Assembly (NCBI GenBank): GCA_034419075.1
Contig: DAOULR010000025.1
Span: 13,452-77,451, forward strand
DNA: 64,000 nucleotides
Direction of reading: 5' to 3'
Origin: E44-bin88 sp034419075
GTDB taxonomy: Bacteria; Chloroflexota; Dehalococcoidia; Dehalococcoidales; BS750m-G39
Program-made: the position numbers and the translations under genes
Part shown: positions 34,107-43,900 of the stretch, in pieces
How the letters are laid out: each line of letters opens with the position of its first letter
Position numbering within the stretch: the first letter of the stretch is position 1
Notes under the pieces: generated by a model
What the model saw: the letters and a program-made list of their open reading frames with translations, nothing else
Told to the model about the DNA's origin: nothing
Database searches by the model: none

Positions 34107-34583
34107 ATGAGCCTGGAGCAGGAAATCGGAGATTTGCTCCGACGGAATGGGCTGACGCTGGGGGCAGTGGAGTCAGCCACGGGCGGGCTGATATCCCACC
34201 GCATCACCAATGTCCCCGGCAGCTCGGATTACTATAAAGGCTCGGTTACCGCCTACAGCAACGAGGTCAAGAGCGGGGTGGTGGGGGTGGGCGAGGATAC
34301 CCTGATTCAGTACGGCGCCGTAAGCCCCCAAGTAGCCGAGGAGATGGCCGAGGGCGGTAAGCTGCTGCTGGGCGTCGATATCTGTATCGCCGATACGGGT
34401 ATCGCGGGTCCAAGCGGAGCCACGGCGGATAAAGAGGTAGGGCTTTTTTACCTGGGGCTTTCGCACGGCGAGAGCACCTACAGTCGAAAACACCAGTTTC
34501 GGGGCAACCGCGAGCAAAACAAGCAGAGCGCCGCCGAAGCCGCCCTGCGCTGGCTTAAGGAATATCTGGTGGGCCTGGAATAA
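34107..34583 (+). CDS. CinA C-terminal domain protein (nicotinamide-nucleotide amidase-like)
   Basis: 158 residues, only the C-terminal PncC-type domain of CinA. ESATGGLISHRITNVPGSSDYYKGSVTAYSN with the nucleophile Ser, and ADTGIAGPSGATADKEVGL are standard. It converts nicotinamide mononucleotide to nicotinic acid mononucleotide plus ammonia in NAD recycling. The N-terminal domain of full CinA is absent. The lipoprotein gene starts 17 bases later, with AGGAGG. Confidence 0.9.
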   Translation: MSLEQEIGDLLRRNGLTLGAVESATGGLISHRITNVPGSSDYYKGSVTAYSNEVKSGVVGVGEDTLIQYGAVSPQVAEEMAEGGKLLLGVDICIADTGIAGPSGATADKEVGLFYLGLSHGESTYSRKHQFRGNREQNKQSAAEAALRWLKEYLVGLE

Positions 34584-34600
34584 ACGCTAGGAGGCTAACG

Positions 34601-35329
34601 ATGAAGCGGACGGTTTCCATATTGGTCGCCCTGATGCTGCTGGCACTGACCGCGTGGGGGGTGGGGGGTTGCATCGGAGAAGACGTAACCGGTTCCGGCA
34701 ACCTGACCACCGAAACATATGATTTCAGGGATTTCAGCCGCATCGAAGCCCACAGTGGCTTCGAGGTGGAGGTGACCATGTCGGGCACCTTCAGCATCGA
34801 GATAACCGCCGACGATAACATACACGAATACATCGCCGTGGAAAAGTCCGGCGATACGCTGGACATCAGGCTGCGGGGGACCCGCTTCTACAACAACGTA
34901 ACGCTCGAAGCCAAGATAACCCTACCCAGCCTCTATTATCTGGAGCTGAGCGGAGGCTCCCAGGCCGACATCAACGGTTTCAGCTCCTCACACGACTTTG
35001 ACGCTGACCTTTCGGGGGGCAGCCGTCTCAACGGTGATATAAGCGCTGGTGACGTTGAATTCGAGCTCAGTGGGGGCAGCCAGGTTGAACTGGAGGGTTC
35101 GGGCGAGGACCTGGCTATCGACGGTTCGGGCGGCAGCCGACTCGACCTTGAGGACTTCCCCATCGATGATGCCTATATCGGCTTAAGCGGGGGCAGCCGA
35201 GCCACCATCAATATCAGCGGCACGCTTAATGCCGAACTCTCCGGAGGCTCCAGGGTGGAATATGTTGGCGAGCCTACGCTGGGCAGTTTAGACCTTTCGG
35301 GCGACTCCAAGGTAGTGAGAAAATACTAA
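34601..35329 (+). CDS. DUF2807 beta-solenoid lipoprotein
   Basis: 242 residues. The signal peptide ends in WGVGGC. From residue 100 the protein has a regular ladder built on LSGGS and SGGSR units (LSGGSQADINGF, DLSGGSRLNGD, ELSGGSQVELEGS, GLSGGSRATIN, ELSGGSRVEYV), the form of a right-handed parallel beta-helix; this is the head-GIN DUF2807 type. The outside role is unknown. Its TAA overlaps the next ATG by one base. Confidence 0.85.
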   Translation: MKRTVSILVALMLLALTAWGVGGCIGEDVTGSGNLTTETYDFRDFSRIEAHSGFEVEVTMSGTFSIEITADDNIHEYIAVEKSGDTLDIRLRGTRFYNNVTLEAKITLPSLYYLELSGGSQADINGFSSSHDFDADLSGGSRLNGDISAGDVEFELSGGSQVELEGSGEDLAIDGSGGSRLDLEDFPIDDAYIGLSGGSRATINISGTLNAELSGGSRVEYVGEPTLGSLDLSGDSKVVRKY

Positions 35330-35730
35330 TGCTCCAAGAGAAAAAGGTCGTCACCTGCTTCCTGGAATCGGGGGGCGAGATGTTAATCTTACGCCGCAGC
35401 GGTGAGGTGGGCAGCTACCGGGGGAGCTGGGCGGGGGTCAGCGGCTATATCGAGAGCACCGCCGACGAGCAAGCCCTGACCGAGATTGAGGAGGAGACGG
35501 GGCTGGGACGGGGGGAAGTAGAACTGCTCAAGAAGGGCGAGCTGCTGGATGTTGTGGACGAGGGGCTGGAAACAAGGTGGGTGGTCCACCCCTACCTTTT
35601 CCGCATAAAGGACCGGGATAAAATCAGGATTGACTGGGAGCACAAAGAGGCAAGGTGGATAAAACCTGAAGATATAGTCAACTACCAGACCGTGCCCAAG
35701 CTCAAGGAGGCGCTGTCGCGGGTATTATAG
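35329..35730 (+). CDS. Nudix-family hydrolase with a shortened Nudix box
   Basis: 133 residues with a Nudix fold: VTCFLESGGEMLILRRS, then GYIESTADEQALTEIEEETGL in place of the box. Compared with Gx5Ex7REUxEExGU, two residues appear to be missing after GYIE, the first Glu is lost and the Arg is Thr. The central metal-binding Glu pair in EEETGL remains. It may still cleave nucleoside diphosphate derivatives, but with a changed site. It begins inside the stop of the lipoprotein gene and lies in one operon with it. Confidence 0.82.
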   Translation: MLQEKKVVTCFLESGGEMLILRRSGEVGSYRGSWAGVSGYIESTADEQALTEIEEETGLGRGEVELLKKGELLDVVDEGLETRWVVHPYLFRIKDRDKIRIDWEHKEARWIKPEDIVNYQTVPKLKEALSRVL

Positions 35731-35744
35731 CCAAGGAGGCAAAG

Positions 35745-36194
35745 ATGTCGAAGTCAATAGTTAAAGCGGCCTGTGGGCTGCTCATCCTGCTCGTTGTCAT
35801 TGTCGGCTCAGTGTCCTGTGGCGCAATGTCGGAACCGGATTACGCCAACGCCATAGCCGAGAGCGCCCTGCAGAGCATGAACCAATGTGATTACGCGGCG
35901 CACGCGGCGCTATACACCCCCGAAGCCCAAGCCACCTTCACCGAGGATATCTTTGACACAACCTGCCAGCAAATAAAAGCCATCATCGGCGACTATATCG
36001 ATAAGGAATTCTGGAGGGCGCAAACCCAAGACAGCTACATCGTTGTTGACTATCTAGCTAATTTTAGCGAGGAGCCAGAGGATGTCACCGTCAGCATTTA
36101 CTTCGAAGAGATAGACGGGGAAATGTATATCGCTGGTTTCTGGCTCGATTCCCCCAAGCTACGCGAGGCGTCAGGGGCTACTACCGAAGAGTAG
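35745..36194 (+). CDS. Small lipoprotein, DUF3887-like
   Basis: 149 residues. Signal peptide with lipobox VGSVSC at residue 26. The mature part (DYANAIAESALQSMNQCDYAAHAALYTPEA to a beta-rich end ITVSIYFEEIDGEMYIAGFWLD-like pattern) fits the cystatin/NTF2-like DUF3887 fold. The last 24 bases overlap the end of the convergent eIF-2B-like gene. AAGGAGG lies before the ATG. Function unknown. Confidence 0.6.
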   Translation: MSKSIVKAACGLLILLVVIVGSVSCGAMSEPDYANAIAESALQSMNQCDYAAHAALYTPEAQATFTEDIFDTTCQQIKAIIGDYIDKEFWRAQTQDSYIVVDYLANFSEEPEDVTVSIYFEEIDGEMYIAGFWLDSPKLREASGATTEE

Positions 36195-37103
36195 CCGTCT
36201 TATATAAGCGGTGACCCCATCGGGCGCCAGCAGCCCGTTTTCGGTGACTATCCCCGTCACCAAGTCGAGAGGGGTAAGGTCGAAATAGGGGTTCTTGACG
36301 CTTACTGAAGGCGGCAGCTTGGCCTTACCGATAACCTCGGCGGGTTCTTTTTCTTCCAGGTCGGCTTCTTCGCCCCTCAGCCTGTGGTCAAACTTTAGCG
36401 TCTCGCATAAAACATAGAAGGGCACGGCGGCTTTTTGCGCCGCCAGCGCCAGCGGGTAGGTGCCGACGCCGTTTATAACACCGCCGTCGGCGCAAATACG
36501 GTCGGCACCGACCATAACCTTATTCGCCGACGAAACGTAGAGCCCCGCCGCCGTGTCGTCGATGAAGGTGACCTTTATGCCCTGGCGGCCCAGCTCCTGA
36601 GCGATTTTCTGGCCGGTGCCGCCGGCACCGGAACGGGTGGCGATGACCTCGATAGTCTTACCCTCGGCGGGCGCCTCACCCAAGACCGCCATCACCGTCG
36701 AGCTGTAGCTGTGGGTTATTATCTTATCGCCATCGGCAATCAACCCCAGACCGCAGCTGGTAATCTCGGCGATGGCCTGCAGCGAGACGCGGGCCAGCTC
36801 GTCGGCCTTGCTCACCGCCAAGCCCTTGAAATAAGCCACACCTTCGTCCGGTGAGACCTGAGAGAGGGTACCCATGTAACGGTTGACGATGTTGAAGATG
36901 GACGCCATCGCCGGACGGGCTGCCGTCAACCCCTCCCCCACCCCCTTTAGTTCCTCCAGAAACTGCTCAACGCTGTTTGCCTGGCTGTGCTCGGCGGCCA
37001 CTTTAAGCACCGCCATCGCCTGCCGCGCCAGTTGGCTGGCGCCCTGAGTCTTATCGTTCCTGATTTCGTCGGTGAGGCGGGTAATTTTGCTTGTTATGTT
37101 CAC
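36171..37103 (-). CDS. eIF-2B / ribose-1,5-bisphosphate isomerase family protein
   Basis: 310 residues, related to MtnA and the archaeal ribose 1,5-bisphosphate isomerase. VIATRSGAGGTGQKIAQEL is the phosphate-binding loop and VGADRICADGGVINGVGTY carries the catalytic Asp. The catalytic Cys expected in the loop THC-S is Ser here (IITHSYSSTV), so classic isomerase activity is doubtful; the rest of the family ligands are kept. It begins at GTG 37103, with a TAGAAT box ending 6 bases upstream, so it may be leaderless. It is monocistronic. Confidence 0.82.
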   Translation of the reverse strand: MNITSKITRLTDEIRNDKTQGASQLARQAMAVLKVAAEHSQANSVEQFLEELKGVGEGLTAARPAMASIFNIVNRYMGTLSQVSPDEGVAYFKGLAVSKADELARVSLQAIAEITSCGLGLIADGDKIITHSYSSTVMAVLGEAPAEGKTIEVIATRSGAGGTGQKIAQELGRQGIKVTFIDDTAAGLYVSSANKVMVGADRICADGGVINGVGTYPLALAAQKAAVPFYVLCETLKFDHRLRGEEADLEEKEPAEVIGKAKLPPSVSVKNPYFDLTPLDLVTGIVTENGLLAPDGVTAYIRRLLFGSSP

Positions 37104-37109
37104 GAAATT

Positions 37110-37115
37110 ATTCTA
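37110..37115 (-). promoter_or_regulatory. Probable -10 box of a leaderless promoter (eIF-2B-like gene)
   Basis: TAGAAT on the minus strand, 6 bases before the GTG start at 37103. No ribosome site is present. Confidence 0.4.
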
Positions 37116-37190
37116 CCACAGTATAGCTGGTAGAAAATAGCCCTTTTGGCCACTTTCCGTCTCTCAACTTGTCAGCGGAGGTAATTATTG

Positions 37191-37302
37191 CCCACCCATC
37201 CCACCCTACAAGGGTGGTACCCCTTATACATCCTCCTTATTCGGGGGTGTTTTTAAGAGGGGGTAAAACCCCCTCTTTACCTTAAAGGGCGGTGGGCGGG
37301 AA
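37191..37302. repeat. Interspersed repeat, family B copy 2
   Basis: Starts CCCACCCATCCCACCC and ends GGCGGTGGGCGGG. The inner hairpin GAGGGGG-taaa-CCCCCTC is near 37256-37279. Its reverse complement aligns with the copy at 12228-12345, and its left half matches the copies at 50.1 and 55.8 kb. Confidence 0.75.
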
Positions 37303-37387
37303 TAGATATAAGATGTAGCGGGGAGGATTGTTATTCTCACTTATCAATGCTATACTCTGGCATACCCAGATTCAGGAGACAATGCTT

Positions 37388-38110
37388 ATGAAACGGGCTG
37401 ACGGGCGTGCCTATAACGAACTGAGACCAGTCAAGATAACCCCTGGCGTCCAGAGCTTTGCCGAAGGCTCGGCGCTGATTGAACTGGGCAAGACCCGTGT
37501 ATTATGCTCGGTCAGCCTTGACGAGAAGGTGCCGCCCTTCCTCCGTGGCGGGGGCACCGGCTGGATTACCGCCGAATACGGCATGCTGCCCCGGGCTACC
37601 GTCACCCGCAGCCCCCGCGAAGCCGCGCTGGGCCGGGTGGGGGGGCGGAGCCAAGAAATACAGCGCCTCATCGGGCGCTCGCTGCGGGCGGTCACCGACC
37701 TGGCCAGCCTGGGGGAAAGAACGCTAATCGTTGACTGCGATGTGCTGCAGGCCGACGGCGGTACCCGGACGGCGGCTATCACCGGTGCCTATGTCGCCCT
37801 GCACCAGGCGCTTAAAAACCTGGCCAACATGGGGGTAACCGGCTCGATACCGTTGGTAAGCGCTGTCGCCGCCACCAGCGTAGGCATCGTCCACAACCAC
37901 CAGATGCTGGACCTCTGCTACGACGAAGACTGCAACGCCGCCGTTGATTTTAACGTGGTCATGACCAGCCGCAAGGAGTTCGTTGAGATACAGGGCACCG
38001 CCGAGGGCAAGCCCTTCTCCAAGGATACCGTTGACTCACTGATGGCGCTGGCCGAGAAGGGCATCGAACAGCTCTTTGAGGTTCAGCAGGCAGCTTTGGA
38101 GACGATTTAG
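37388..38110 (+). CDS. rph: Ribonuclease PH
   Basis: 240 residues. Trims the 3' ends of tRNA precursors using phosphate. MKRADGRAYNELRPVKI and the catalytic region TVTRSPREAALGRVGGRSQEIQRLIGRSLR and LIVDCDVLQADGGTRTAAITGA are the full set. The ATG at 37388 lies 9 bases after AGGAG and is preferred; the 37382 ATG is too close. The gene is monocistronic and convergent with proA, whose end overlaps it by 4 bases. Confidence 0.95.
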   Translation: MKRADGRAYNELRPVKITPGVQSFAEGSALIELGKTRVLCSVSLDEKVPPFLRGGGTGWITAEYGMLPRATVTRSPREAALGRVGGRSQEIQRLIGRSLRAVTDLASLGERTLIVDCDVLQADGGTRTAAITGAYVALHQALKNLANMGVTGSIPLVSAVAATSVGIVHNHQMLDLCYDEDCNAAVDFNVVMTSRKEFVEIQGTAEGKPFSKDTVDSLMALAEKGIEQLFEVQQAALETI

Positions 38111-39381
38111 GGCCTTATCTGCCCGCTACCAAAAATAATCCACTTGTAGCTGGTCAGCTCCCTGACCCCCAGAGGCCCGCGGGCGTGGAACTTTTGGGTG
38201 CTGATGCCCACCTCCGCCCCCAGCCCGAACATAGAGCCATCGGTAAAGCGCGTGCTGGCGTTAACGTAGACGGCGGAGGCATCCACCTCATTAAGGAAGC
38301 GCATGGCCGCCCTGTATTCCTCGGTAAGGATAGCCTCGGAGTGACCCGAGCCGTAGCGCTCGATGTGCTCTAGTGCCTCGTCCAGTGAATCAACCACCTT
38401 GATAGCCGCTATCAGGGCCAGAAACTCCTTGCCCCAATCTTCGGCGGTGGCTACTTTTAGTTTGAGCTTAGCATTGGGTTTAAGGATGGCCATAGCCCGC
38501 TTATCGCAGTGCATCTCGACGCCGGCTTCAGCCAGTTTCGCCCCCATCTTGGGCAGATAGTTTTGGGCGATGTCGGCGTGGACGAGGACGGTATCCAGGG
38601 CGTTACAGACGGTGGGGCGCTGTACCTTGGCGTTAAAGACGATAGCCACCGCCTTGTCAATATCGGCGCTCTTATCGACATAGGTGTGGCAGACACCAAT
38701 ACCCCCCGCCACCACCGGCATGGCGGCGTTCTCCTTGACCAGCTTTATTAAGCCAGCGCCACCGCGCGGTATCATCAGGTCTATATATTCACGCATCTGG
38801 AGCATTTCTTTCACCAGCTTGCGGTCGGTATTTTCAATTAACCGCACGGCGCCCTCAGGGACGCCAGCTCTAGTCGCCGCAGCTTGGACGACCTTAGCCA
38901 GAGCGCTGTTGGAGTGGATGGCTTCCTTCCCCCCCCTGAGGATGAGGGCGTTGCCTGACTTAAGGCAGAGGGCGGAGATATCTACGGTGACGTTGGGGCG
39001 GCTTTCGTAGATGGCGCCGATGACCCCCAGCGGCACCCGCCTCTTGCCCAGTATTAAGCCATTGGGCAGGGTGCGCATATCAAAGACCTCGCCCACCGGG
39101 TCGGGCAGTGCCGCCACCGAGAGCACGTCGCTAGCGATGGCTTCGAGGCGCTTGGAATCGAGCATGAGTCTATCGAGCATGGCGGTGTTCATCCCCGAAT
39201 CTTTAGCCTCTTTGTAGTCGACTTGGTTAGCCGCCAGTATCTCTTTCTGCTTGGACAGGATGTCGGCTGAAATGTTATGTAAAGCTTTGTCCTTGATTTC
39301 CGCCGAGAGATAGGCCATGCGGCGCGAAGCCGCCTTAGCCGCCTTGGCTTTTTCTTCCAATTCCCCTTTGGCTGGTGTCAT
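38107..39381 (-). CDS. proA: Gamma-glutamyl phosphate reductase
   Basis: 424 residues. Second step of proline synthesis: reduces gamma-glutamyl phosphate with NADPH. Catalytic Cys in VQRPTVCNALDTVLVH, the ESRPNVTVD and ILRGGKEAIHSN regions and the late STRFTDGSMFGLGAE are standard. It is the last gene of proB-unknown-proA and follows the small unknown by about 10 bases. Confidence 0.95.
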   Translation of the reverse strand: MTPAKGELEEKAKAAKAASRRMAYLSAEIKDKALHNISADILSKQKEILAANQVDYKEAKDSGMNTAMLDRLMLDSKRLEAIASDVLSVAALPDPVGEVFDMRTLPNGLILGKRRVPLGVIGAIYESRPNVTVDISALCLKSGNALILRGGKEAIHSNSALAKVVQAAATRAGVPEGAVRLIENTDRKLVKEMLQMREYIDLMIPRGGAGLIKLVKENAAMPVVAGGIGVCHTYVDKSADIDKAVAIVFNAKVQRPTVCNALDTVLVHADIAQNYLPKMGAKLAEAGVEMHCDKRAMAILKPNAKLKLKVATAEDWGKEFLALIAAIKVVDSLDEALEHIERYGSGHSEAILTEEYRAAMRFLNEVDASAVYVNASTRFTDGSMFGLGAEVGISTQKFHARGPLGVRELTSYKWIIFGSGQIRP

Positions 39382-39391
39382 TTTGGGCCCC

Positions 39392-39679
39392 CTATTTCGC
39401 TGGCTTCTCTAGCCGCCCGCTGCCCCGGAAATAGTAAGCATATACCGGCGGTACGGTGGGAATCACCCGATTAACCATCTTACGGATATAGCAATCGCCC
39501 CTGCGCCCATCCTCCAGTTCGATTACATAGCCCTCGCCGTCTATAAAGCGCCGATCCTCCTGAGGGGTGAACTCGCCCCGCCAGCCCGCTGGCGTCTCGA
39601 CATAGAAACGATATTTAACTTCGACGGCTTTCTGTTTATTTCCCGGAAAATGTATCTTCCCCAAGCATACTTTAGGCAT
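39392..39679 (-). CDS. Hypothetical protein in the proline operon
   Basis: 95 residues, basic, no membrane helix. Contains KQKAVEVKYRFYVETPAGW and GRRGDCYIRKMVNRVIP. No family is recognised. It lies between proB and proA with about 10-23 bases each side, so it is probably co-transcribed. A role in proline synthesis is not shown. Confidence 0.55.
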   Translation of the reverse strand: MPKVCLGKIHFPGNKQKAVEVKYRFYVETPAGWRGEFTPQEDRRFIDGEGYVIELEDGRRGDCYIRKMVNRVIPTVPPVYAYYFRGSGRLEKPAK

Positions 39680-39702
39680 ATCTCTCTAAACTACCACCAT
39701 TT

Positions 39703-40815
39703 CTAGACCATTACCAGATTATTACGGTGCACCACCTCGGAGCCGTAATCGTAGCCGAGGATGGTGGCAATATTCTCCGAGTGGGCACCCTTGATAACGG
39801 CGATGTCCTTCGAGCTATAGTTGGTGATACCGCAGGCCAGGCGACAGCCCTCGGTGTCGCAAATGTTGACGATGTCACCGCGTCGGAACCTGCCCTCGAC
39901 GTCTTTTATGCCCGCCGCCAGCAGACTCCGCTTCTGGTCTTTGAGCGCCGACACCGCCCCCGAATCCACCACCAGCTTGCCCTTGGTAGAAAGCCCGCTG
40001 AGCATCCAGCGCTGGCGGCTCTCCAGGCGGTCGGTCACGGGCAAAAATCGGGTACCGATAGACTCGCCATTTACTATCTTCAGGATGACTTCGGGCTCCC
40101 GGCCGTCGGCGATAACCACCGTCACCCCCGAAGATGTTGCCAGCTTGGCCGCGGCTACCTTGGCTATCATCCCGCCCGTGCCCACTTTACTGGGGGTATC
40201 CGCCGCCAGACGCTCGATTTCGGCGTCTATCGTCTTCACCTCGGGGATGAGTTTGGCGTCGGGGTGGCGGTTGGGGTCGGCGGTATAAAGCCCACCGGTG
40301 TCGGTAAGAATCAAGAGCAAATCGGCGTCAACCAGGTTAGCCACCATCGCCGAGAGGTTATCGTTATCGCCGAAGACGGCTTCTCTAATCTCGTCAACGG
40401 CGACCACGTCGTTCTCGTTGACGATACATATTACCTTCAGCTCCAAGAGCGCCGTAAGAGTGTTGCGGGCGTTTAGGTAGGCCGCCCGGTCGAGGAGGTC
40501 GGCCTTGGCCAGCAGTGCCTGGGCCACGGTGATGTTATATTCGGCGAAGAGCTGCTCGTAGAGGTTCATCAGGCGGTGCTGCCCTACCGAGGCCATCACC
40601 TGCTTGAAGGGGATGTCGCGGTCGCGCTTGCTCAAGCCCAGCGTGCTGCGGCCCGCCGCCATCGCCCCCGAGGAGACGAGAATCACCTCCCGCCCCTCCC
40701 CGTGCAGCTTGGCCAGCTGGGCCACCAGCCGGGACATTATCTCTTCGTCCAGGTTATCGCTACCGCCGGTGAGCAGACCGGTGCCGAACTTGGCTACTAT
40801 TCGCTGGTAGTCCAT
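39703..40815 (-). CDS. proB: Glutamate 5-kinase with PUA domain
   Basis: 370 residues. First step of proline synthesis, the usual target of feedback inhibition. Amino-acid kinase part: VAKFGTGLLTGG, VSSGAMAAGRSTLGL, and LLILTDTGGLYTADP; a C-terminal PUA domain (about residues 275-355) is present, as in many bacterial enzymes. A TATAAT box lies 10 bases before the ATG, so the mRNA leader is very short. It is divergent from mfd. Confidence 0.94.
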   Translation of the reverse strand: MDYQRIVAKFGTGLLTGGSDNLDEEIMSRLVAQLAKLHGEGREVILVSSGAMAAGRSTLGLSKRDRDIPFKQVMASVGQHRLMNLYEQLFAEYNITVAQALLAKADLLDRAAYLNARNTLTALLELKVICIVNENDVVAVDEIREAVFGDNDNLSAMVANLVDADLLLILTDTGGLYTADPNRHPDAKLIPEVKTIDAEIERLAADTPSKVGTGGMIAKVAAAKLATSSGVTVVIADGREPEVILKIVNGESIGTRFLPVTDRLESRQRWMLSGLSTKGKLVVDSGAVSALKDQKRSLLAAGIKDVEGRFRRGDIVNICDTEGCRLACGITNYSSKDIAVIKGAHSENIATILGYDYGSEVVHRNNLVMV

Positions 40816-40836
40816 ATCACCGACAATTATAGCAAA

Positions 40837-40865
40837 TTGCCTGCCCCCCTGTCCTGTGCTAGAAT
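40837..40865 (+). promoter_or_regulatory. Promoter of mfd
   Basis: TTGCCT, 17 bases, TAGAAT, 54 bases before the mfd ATG. Next to it on the other strand is the TATAAT box of proB (40826-40831). Confidence 0.55.
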
Positions 40866-40919
40866 CTTGTTGAGGGCTATGTCGTATCGGCTAGCCCTAG
40901 AGGCGTTTGTGAAGCAAAA

Positions 40920-43900
40920 ATGAATTTAGCCAAACTTTTACAGCTAATTGAAGACATGCCCGAATACCGCCAGCTTGTCGACGAGCTGACGCTGGACGGC
41001 GAGACAAAGGCACTGGCATTGGAGGCGGCCAAGCCCTATGTCATCGCGGCTCTGCATCAATCTCTGAGGCGGCCGATGGTGGCGGTCAGCGCCCAGCCGG
41101 AGAGGTGCGGCCAGCTTTATGAGCAAATCGTGAGATGGGGAGCGGAGGCAAGGCTCTTCCCTGAGCCCGACGCCCTGCCCTACGAGCGCATTAGCGCCGA
41201 TGCCAGCACCGAATTGGAGAGGGTGCAGGCCCTGTCGGCACTGGTGGGGATGGACGGGCAGAGTCCTCCCTTAATCGTTGTTTCCGCCGCCGCGCTTATG
41301 GGAAAGCTGACGCCACACCAAGATTTTAGCGCCACCGTCCACACGGTGAAGCCGGGCATGGAGATAGAGATTTTCAAGCTGCTGGAGAAGTGGCAGGCGA
41401 TGGGCTATAGACTGGAAAGCACGGTGGAGCTGCCGGGGACAATTGCCCACCGCGGCGGCATCGTCGATATCTATCCACCCACCAGTGAGCTGCCCGCCCG
41501 ACTGGAGTTCTTGGGCAATACCATCGAAAGTATGAGACTCTTCGAACCCGCCAGCCAGCGTTCGTCAAACGCAATCGAATCATTGGCTATCGGGCCAGCT
41601 ACGGAGCTATTGGCGCCGCTGGTGAAGACAAAGGCCGAATTAGAAGCGATAGTTAAAACCATAAAGCTGGCTAACTGCACTGCCGAGGTAAGACGGCAGT
41701 ACGAGCGGGATTTGGAGATGCTGACCGAAAAGCAACTGGACGACCTTTCGTTCTACGCTCCTTTGTTTAACACCGACAGCCTGCTCGACTTTTTGCCTCA
41801 AGACTGCCTGCTGGTGCTCGACGAGTTGCCCAACATTGAGCAGGCCATCGATGACCTTGAAGAGCAGGCCGAGCAGCTGCGCGCCGACAAGCTGGAGCGA
41901 AAAGAGCTGCCCATAAACTTCCCCCAGCCCTATTTCGGCTGGAAGGAGCTGGAGCCGAAGATAATGAAAAAATCGCGCCTGCGGCTTACCGCCTGGGGCC
42001 TAGAGAAAGCAGAAGACGCCCACAAATTAAGTTTTTCCACCGTTCCCGGCTACGCCGGACAGCTGCCCGCCTTCATCAAGAAGGTAAAGCAGTTGCTGGG
42101 GCGGAAGAAGCGTTTGGTAGTAGTCAGCCACCAGGCCAGCCGCCTCGCCGAGCTTTTGGAACAAGAGGATATAATGGCTGCGCCCGTCGAGGAGGTGAAA
42201 GAAATACCCCCGCCCGCCTCGTTGACGTTGATTCAGGGGCTGCTGGGGGAGGGGTGGTTAATGAACGGCGACAGCTATCTCTTCACCGACGCCGAAATCT
42301 TCGGCTTCATCAAGCAGCGACGGCTGGTGAAAAGACGTCCCGTACCCCACCACCAGTTCCTCATTGAGCTTACGCCCGGAGACTACGTGGTGCATATCGA
42401 GCACGGCATCGCCAAGTTCGCCGGCGTCACCAAAATGGGAGAGGACAACGGCCAACGGGAATACCTTGTCCTGAAGTACGCCGCCAACGACAGATTATAC
42501 GTCCCCACCGACCAGATTGACCGCGTCAACCGATATGTCGGCGCCGGCGACCAGCCCCCCACCCTCTCCCGCCTGGGCACGCAGGAGTGGTACAAGACCA
42601 AGCAGAAGGTAAAGGAATCGGTGGAGGAGGTCGCCCAGGAATTGCTGGCCCTCTACGCCGCCCGCGAGGTCGTGCCCGGTTTTACCTTTTCCAAGGACAG
42701 CGTCTGGCAGCAGGAACTGGAGGCATCATTCCCCTATGTGGAGACGCCCGACCAGATGGAGGCCCAGGCCGAGGTCAAGGCCGACATGGAGAAAGCCAGT
42801 CCTATGGACAGGCTGGTCTGCGGGGACGTGGGCTACGGCAAGACCGAGGTCGCCATCCGCGCCGCTTTCAAGGCGGTTATGGACGGTAAGCAGGTGGCGG
42901 TGCTGGTGCCGACGACGGTGCTCGCCCAGCAGCACTTCGCCACTTTCAAGGAAAGGCTGGAGGCCTTCCCGGTGCGCATCGAGGTCTTGAGCCGCTTCAA
43001 GACGCACCGAGAGCAAGAGGCTATCGTCAAAGGTCTGGCCAGCGGCAGCGTCGATATCTGCATCGGCACTCACCGCCTGTTGCAGAAGGACATCGCCTTC
43101 AAGAACCTGGGGCTTTTAATCATTGACGAGGAGCAGCGCTTCGGCGTGGCCCACAAGGAGCATCTAAAGAAAATGAGGCAGGAGGTGGACGTCCTGACTC
43201 TGAGCGCCACCCCCATCCCCCGCACCCTGCACATGTCGCTGGTGGGGGTGCGGGACATGAGCACCATGGAGACGCCGCCCGAGCAGCGCCTGCCCATCAA
43301 GACCTATGTTGCCCGCTACGACGAGCGGCTGGTCAGAGAAGCTATTTTGCGGGAGCTGGAGCGCAACGGGCAGGTATTCTTTGTCCACAACCGCGTGCAG
43401 AGCATTGACTTCATCGCCGCCAAGCTGCAGGACTTGGTGCCCGAGGCCAGAACCTCTATCGCCCACGGCCAGATGCCCGAGGCAGAGCTGGAGAGGGTGA
43501 TGAGCGATTTCGCCCAGGGCAAGAGCGATATACTGGTCTGCTCTACCATCATCGAGTCGGGGCTGGACATGCCCAACGTCAACACGTTGATTGTCAACCG
43601 CGCCGACCGCTTCGGGCTGACCCAGCTCTATCAACTGCGGGGCCGCGTGGGGCGGGGAGCCAACCTGGCCCACGCCTATTTCCTCTACGAAAAGGGCAAG
43701 ATGCTCACCCCCACCGCCGAGAAGCGCCTAAAGACCATCTTTGAAGCCACCGAGCTTGGGGCGGGCTTCAACATCGCCCTCAAGGACCTGGAAATCAGGG
43801 GGGCGGGGACGCTCTTGGGGGTAAGGCAGAGCGGATTTATCAGCGCCGTCGGCTTCAGCCTCTACACGCGGCTTCTGGCCGAGGCGGTGGAATCGCAGCG

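Noticed and set aside
34930..35290. DNA-level tandem repeats in the DUF2807 gene
   Set aside because: The repeating unit is at the protein level (SGGS ladder of a beta-helix) and the bases vary freely, so it is not a DNA repeat array.
39727..40476. Plus-strand open frame (249 codons) opposite proB
   Set aside because: It is the reverse reading of a well-supported gene, with no recognisable protein features.
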